NCBI RefSeq assembly: GCF_900302445.1
Contig: NZ_ONZF01000015.1
Coordinates: 1 to 64,000, forward strand
From: Palleronia abyssalis
Lineage (GTDB): Bacteria > Pseudomonadota > Alphaproteobacteria > Rhodobacterales > Rhodobacteraceae
DNA: 64,000 nt
Direction of reading: 5' to 3'
Part shown: positions 60,640 through 64,000 of the stretch, one piece after another
How positions within the stretch are numbered: position 1 is the stretch's first letter
How the letters are laid out: each line of letters starts with the position of its first letter
Notes under the pieces: model-generated
What the model was told of the DNA's origin: nothing
Seen by the model: only the letters and a program-made list of their open reading frames with translations
The model's database searches: none
Translations under genes and position numbers: made by a program

Positions 60640-61488
60640 ATGTCCATTTACAACATGTTGCGCCGCCCGGCCCGGATCGCCGCCCTGTGCGCCTCGATCG
60701 GCCTGATCGTCAGCGGATGCGTCGCGGTGCCCACCGAGGCCGAGCTTCAGGCGACGCGCGACGAATGCAGCCAGTTCCGCCAGCCCTTCGTCGCCATCGC
60801 CCGCGAACGCAACGAACGCATCAAGAAATGGGCCAGCGTCGGGGCCACCGCCGGCGGCGCCCTCGGGGCCAACATCGCGCGCAATCGCGGGGATAGCCCC
60901 ATCGGCGGGGCGCTGGTCGGCGCGCTGATCGGGGGCATGGCCGGGGCGGGCGCCGGGTATTACTCCGACCTTCAGCGGCGCAATTCCTCGACCTCCGCGT
61001 TGCGCGGCGCGGTCAACGCAGACGCCCGCCGCGACCTGGGTCAGGCCAACCAGCTGGTCCGGAACCTCTCGTCGCTCAACAACTGTCGCCTGAACCAGAT
61101 CGCGACCGTCGAACGCTCGGTCCAGCGGGGCGGCGACCGTGGATCGGCGCAGGCCACACTGAACCGGATCAAGGCGAACGTGCGCGTCGACAACCGGATC
61201 ATCGACGGGGTCGTCGGCGACCTGCAACGCACCCGCAACGTCTATGTCGGCGCCCTGCGCCAGACCGGCGCGGATACGGCAGGCTTCGTCAGTTCGATCC
61301 AGCGCTACCAGCCCCAGGTCTCGACACCGCAGCGGACGGCCCTGCGCGTCAATACCGCAGCACGGCCGCGCACGAACAATCCCGTGGCCAACCTCGGCTA
61401 TGTCGAGAAAGAGCTGACGGTCGGCGCACAGGCCAACGCCGAAAGCGTCAACAACCGGATCGGCGCGCTCAACGACCTGCTGATCTAG
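60640..61488 (+). CDS. Lipoprotein with glycine-zipper segment
   Basis: A 282-residue lipoprotein. The lipobox LIVSGC places the acylated Cys near residue 27. After a short helix comes a glycine-zipper membrane-type segment (about 65-110: VGATAGGALGANIARN, GGALVGALIGGMAGAGAGYY), then helical sequence with a single further Cys (LNNCRLNQ). Glycine zippers in envelope lipoproteins can insert in or oligomerise at a membrane. ATG 60640 was chosen (GGGAG upstream); ATG 60610, overlapping the SUMF1 stop, is less likely. Confidence 0.85.
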   Translation: MSIYNMLRRPARIAALCASIGLIVSGCVAVPTEAELQATRDECSQFRQPFVAIARERNERIKKWASVGATAGGALGANIARNRGDSPIGGALVGALIGGMAGAGAGYYSDLQRRNSSTSALRGAVNADARRDLGQANQLVRNLSSLNNCRLNQIATVERSVQRGGDRGSAQATLNRIKANVRVDNRIIDGVVGDLQRTRNVYVGALRQTGADTAGFVSSIQRYQPQVSTPQRTALRVNTAARPRTNNPVANLGYVEKELTVGAQANAESVNNRIGALNDLLI

Positions 61489-61556
61489 GCGGGTCCGGCA
61501 CCGCCGCGGTTCCGGGCCCGGCGGTGCCATGCAATTTCCAGATCAGGGGGTGAACC

Positions 61557-62171
61557 GTGCGAACCATCATGGTGGCAATCTTACTCATGGCCTTGCAGGG
61601 CTGCGTCATGCCGGTCATCGGAGACGCCGACCGAACTGCGCCGGCGGACGACCTGCCACCCCGCACCGTCCAGCCTTTGCTGTTCCGGGCCGCCGATGGC
61701 ACGGTCTGCAACGCCGTGCGCACCGGACCGGACACTGCCGCGACCGCCGCGCATTGTCTCGACGCGGCCAGACCCTTCACTCTCACCGGATCCGGACGGT
61801 CAGAGCCGATCCTGAGCACACGCGCCAACCCGGCCTATGGTCGGTTGGACGCGGCCATGGGGGCGGCCGCCGATCTTGCGGTCCTTCAGGTCCCCTTTGA
61901 CGGTGCCGGCCGCGTGGTCATTGCCCCGATACGCCCGGGCCCCGTCGTCATTTCGGCGCGCGGCCCCGGCGGCCAACGCGAAACGCGCAGATGCGACTAT
62001 CTCGGGCGCGCGGGCGGGCTGGTGGAACTTGCCTGTCCGATCCCTCTGGGCTGGTCCGGGGCCCCCGTGATCCAGGACGGCGCGCTGGTCGGTATCGTGT
62101 CGTCGCGGGGCCGCGGCGCGACGCGCGGCATCACGCAGATGGCCGACGCGGCGCGCATCGACAGCTTCTGA
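61557..62171 (+). CDS. Trypsin-like serine protease, probable lipoprotein
   Basis: A 204-residue protein. The N-terminus MRTIMVAILLMALQGC is a lipoprotein signal with Cys16. The chymotrypsin-fold triad is complete: His66 (ATAAHCLD), Asp106 (AAADLAVLQV) and Ser167 (LGWSGAPVIQDG). There is no PDZ domain, and it is smaller than HtrA proteases. The GTG start at 61557 follows GGGGGT. It is the second potential protease in the cluster after CHAT, but on the envelope side. Confidence 0.86.
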   Translation: MRTIMVAILLMALQGCVMPVIGDADRTAPADDLPPRTVQPLLFRAADGTVCNAVRTGPDTAATAAHCLDAARPFTLTGSGRSEPILSTRANPAYGRLDAAMGAAADLAVLQVPFDGAGRVVIAPIRPGPVVISARGPGGQRETRRCDYLGRAGGLVELACPIPLGWSGAPVIQDGALVGIVSSRGRGATRGITQMADAARIDSF

Positions 62172-62191
62172 CGGGGACCGGGGATACCGCG

Positions 62192-62497
62192 ATGAAACGA
62201 AGATTGCGCACCGCCGTCGCCCTTCCCGCAAGCACACCGCTTCCGCTGGCCTGCCAGAAGGCCGACGAAGACCCGCGCATGTTCCTGTCCCACGCTTTGA
62301 AGGGCATGCAGACCGCGCGCAACGGGAATGCCTCGACCGTCGATCGGCCGGCCTTCCGGGTCGCGTTCGATCCGTCGATGTCGTTCGACGAACTCAGGGA
62401 CTTCGCCCGCGCCGTGATCGCGGGCAAGCCTGCGTGCCGGCGAAGGACCCGAACTATAGGGCGTACCAGGCCCCGCCGAGAGCCGCCCCAAATCTAA
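62192..62497 (+). CDS. Small protein, function unknown
   Basis: A 101-residue product with a basic N-terminus and a short hydrophobic stretch that could be a lipoprotein-like signal (RTAVALPASTPLPLACQKA). The middle has a helical, conserved-looking segment (RMFLSHALKGMQTARNGN, SFDELRDFARAVIAGKP). The Arg-rich end looks poorly conserved and may reflect a recent frameshift. It is 20 bases after the protease gene in the same direction. Confidence 0.5.
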   Translation: MKRRLRTAVALPASTPLPLACQKADEDPRMFLSHALKGMQTARNGNASTVDRPAFRVAFDPSMSFDELRDFARAVIAGKPACRRRTRTIGRTRPRREPPQI

Positions 62498-62522
62498 TGC
62501 AGCCAGCAAGAGGGAAGCCGAC

Positions 62523-63008
62523 ATGAAAGGCTCAATACTGGAATTCAACGTTCAGCGCAGCGAAGGCGTGATCTCGGGCGACGACGGGCAACGCTATACG
62601 TTCGCCGCTTCGGATTGGAACGCGGATGTCGTTCCGGTTGCCGGCCAGAAGGTGGACTTCGTGCAGGGAGAGGGCGCGGCCGCGCGCGACGTCTATGCCG
62701 CCGTGGGCGCGGGAAGTGCCGCGGGCGACATGTCGGGATCGATGAAGAAGGCTGTCGTCGCGATCATCTGCGCGGTCCTCGCCTTCTTCATCCCGGTGAT
62801 CGGACTGGTGCTGTCGGTCGTCGGCTTGATCCTCGGGCGGCAGGCGCGCGCAACGGCGAAGGCCGAAGCCGACGACACCGCCGCGCTTCTGGCCCTGATC
62901 GCGATCATCGTCGGTGCCATCTCGCTAATCTTCGCGGCGATCGCGGTGCTGTCGGTGATGCTGTTCGGCTCGGGCCTCGCGCTGCTTGGATCAAGTTCGC
63001 TTCTTTAA
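62523..63008 (+). CDS. Cold-shock-like OB domain fused to membrane segments (DUF4190-like)
   Basis: A 161-residue protein. Residues 1-60 (GSILEFNVQRSEGVISGDDGQRYTF to VDFVQGEGAAARDVY) follow the cold-shock-domain pattern, though without clear RNP aromatic motifs. Residues about 75-155 hold two strong TM regions (VVAIICAVLAFFIPVIGLVLSVVGLILG and LLALIAIIVGAISLIFAAIAVLSVML) as in DUF4190 proteins. AGAGGGAAG precedes ATG 62523. It may be the last gene of the cluster or an independent gene. Confidence 0.75.
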   Translation: MKGSILEFNVQRSEGVISGDDGQRYTFAASDWNADVVPVAGQKVDFVQGEGAAARDVYAAVGAGSAAGDMSGSMKKAVVAIICAVLAFFIPVIGLVLSVVGLILGRQARATAKAEADDTAALLALIAIIVGAISLIFAAIAVLSVMLFGSGLALLGSSSLL

Positions 63009-63419
63009 GACGCCTGCGTGACGTGATGGCCCGGCATGTTCCGGGCCGTCTGGCCCGTTTCGCGGCCTGCCTCCCGTTTCGCGGTCCTGAAGACAGGACC
63101 GGGGCCCGGCTCATGGGGGTCAAGGACAGCGTTCGGCGACGATCGATCAGGCACGCCGACGCAACTCCTGCCCATCACCGTCTCGCCTGTCAGCGCACGC
63201 AGTGGCTGGAAATGCGCGCTCGGCGCCGGCATGCGGCGCACCACGACGAAATCGAACTTCGGCCTTCATTCCGCGTCGCCGCCGTAACGCTCGGATTCGC
63301 CGCGCGGTCAGGATCGCCGGCGTCGAAGCTCATGCCCGATCCACGACGGTATCCGATCGCATGCGGGGAAAGGTCGGTCATTGATCCATATCAACCCTGT
63401 TGATACGAATACCCCGACC
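63009..63419. other. Intergenic stretch between the CSD-TM gene and the ArsR-type gene
   Basis: I see no convincing coding frame here. A 7-bp stem, GGCCCGG (63028-63034) with CCGGGCC (63041-63047), may terminate the preceding operon, although no T-run follows directly. The right end contains the inverted repeat listed separately. Confidence 0.5.
63389..63405. promoter_or_regulatory. Perfect inverted repeat upstream of ArsR-type gene
   Basis: TATCAACCCTGTTGATA is a perfect 7-3-7 dyad ending 14 bases before the ATG at 63420. Size and position are typical of an operator bound by a winged-helix dimer, most simply autoregulation by the ArsR-type protein it precedes. Confidence 0.65.
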
Positions 63420-64000
63420 ATGACTCGAAAATACCTGATGATAACGCCCGATGACGGGCAGGACGTGCTGCGATGCCTCGCGGTTCCGGCGCGGCTCCAG
63501 ATCCTCAAACTGCTGCACGCGTCCGGCGCGATGAACGTCAACGAGATCGCCGAGACGCTCTCCCTGCCCCAGTCCAGCGCCTCGATCCACGTCACCGCGC
63601 TGGAAGAGGCCGGGCTGATCATCACCACCAGCCAGAAGGCCCGGCGCGGCTCGCAGAAGATCTGCACCGCCGCCCATGCCGAGATCCTGCTCTCCTTCGG
63701 TACCCCGCGCGAGACGAACGACGCGATCGAGGTCTCGATGCCCGTGGGCCTCTATTCCGGGGCCGAGGTCCTGTCGCCCTGCGGGCTGTGTTCGGACAGC
63801 GGGATCATCGGCTATCTCGACAGTCCCGCCACCTTCCTGAACCCCGAACGGATGCGCGCGGGCCTTCTGTGGTTCACCCGCGGCCACGTGGATTATCAGT
63901 TTCCCAACAACGCCCGGATCGCGGGCCGCACCGTGACCGAACTGGAACTCAGGCTCGAACTCAGCTCCGAAGTGCCGGGAACGTCGGCCAACTGGCCCTC
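63420..64000 (+). CDS. ArsR-type winged-helix regulator, truncated by the window end
   Basis: 193 residues are visible, with the frame still open at 64000. The N-terminal winged HTH (LAVPARLQILKLLHASGAMN, VNEIAETLSLPQSSASIHVTALEEAGLI) is ArsR/SmtB-like without metal-binding Cys in the recognition helix. The downstream region (VLSPCGLCSDSGIIGYLDSP, ERMRAGLLWFTRGHVDYQFPNNA) is a distinct ligand-type domain with a Cys-x2-Cys. Similar regulators, as I recall, accompany arabinofuranosidase and sugar-uptake genes, which would fit a pectin side-chain locus to the right. This is inference. Confidence 0.8.
   Translation, partial: MTRKYLMITPDDGQDVLRCLAVPARLQILKLLHASGAMNVNEIAETLSLPQSSASIHVTALEEAGLIITTSQKARRGSQKICTAAHAEILLSFGTPRETNDAIEVSMPVGLYSGAEVLSPCGLCSDSGIIGYLDSPATFLNPERMRAGLLWFTRGHVDYQFPNNARIAGRTVTELELRLELSSEVPGTSANWP

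Noticed and set aside
1-64000. CRISPR array, tRNA, rRNA or prophage structural genes
   Set aside because: I saw no regularly spaced direct repeats, no tRNA-like cloverleaf with CCA-adjacent arms and no capsid, tail or terminase proteins.

Overview
The window is high-GC DNA of the kind found in marine or soil Alphaproteobacteria. Tight operons with ATGA stop/start overlaps, TRAP and CUT1-type sugar transporters, a NIT-domain chemoreceptor and the overall gene style suggest Rhodobacterales (Roseobacter group). This assignment is by style only, since no rRNA or marker gene is present.

Region 1 (1-1956). The left edge holds a frameshifted, internally deleted tyrosine-recombinase remnant. It is followed by AT-rich DNA with an orphan secreted protein, then an RlpA-like protein. 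This edge looks like old mobile-element scar tissue.

Region 2 (2097-29237). A large pectin and uronate catabolic island. It encodes 2-keto-3-deoxygluconate kinase, mannonate dehydratase, altronate dehydratase, a mannonate/altronate-type reductase, uronate isomerase, KdgF, KduI, KduD, a GH4 alpha-galacturonidase, GH28, GH105 and CE8 pectin enzymes without visible signal peptides, a CUT1 ABC importer and a TRAP importer. GntR, AraC and GntR regulators are interspersed. The likely flow is import of oligogalacturonides (ABC) and monomeric uronates (TRAP), de-esterification and hydrolysis in the cytoplasm, then convergence on 2-keto-3-deoxygluconate and KDPG. KDPG aldolase is not in the window. 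Two copies of an ACTAG-N-ATACTAG element, one before uxuA and one before uxaC, tie distant parts together as a regulon.

Region 3 (29269-39495). A Phd/VapC toxin-antitoxin pair, a hybrid histidine kinase, and an eight-gene operon of three Gfo/Idh/MocA oxidoreductases plus a second complete CUT1 sugar importer of unknown substrate.

Region 4 (39575-43550). A leftward operon encodes two unrecognised small proteins, a radical SAM enzyme resembling the archaeosine enzyme RaSEA, and a LuxR-type regulator. A GNAT acetyltransferase is divergent from it.

Region 5 (43693-62497, perhaps to 63008). About twenty co-directional, mostly overlapping genes form what looks like one unusual envelope-spanning system. 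It has a cytoplasmic TPR-CHAT protease with a coupled HTH/DUF4384-like partner and several secreted coiled-coil proteins. It also has a MotA/TolQ/ExbB-like channel with two different ExbD/TolR-like single-span partners, and a large secreted VWA protein. The remaining parts are an ABC ATPase with an FtsX/MacB-type permease, a secreted SUMF1-fold protein without an evident catalytic cysteine, a glycine-zipper lipoprotein and a trypsin-like lipoprotein with an intact triad. I know of no described system with this composition, and it is the main candidate for new biology here.

The window ends in an ArsR-type regulator (truncated by the window edge) preceded by a perfect inverted repeat.
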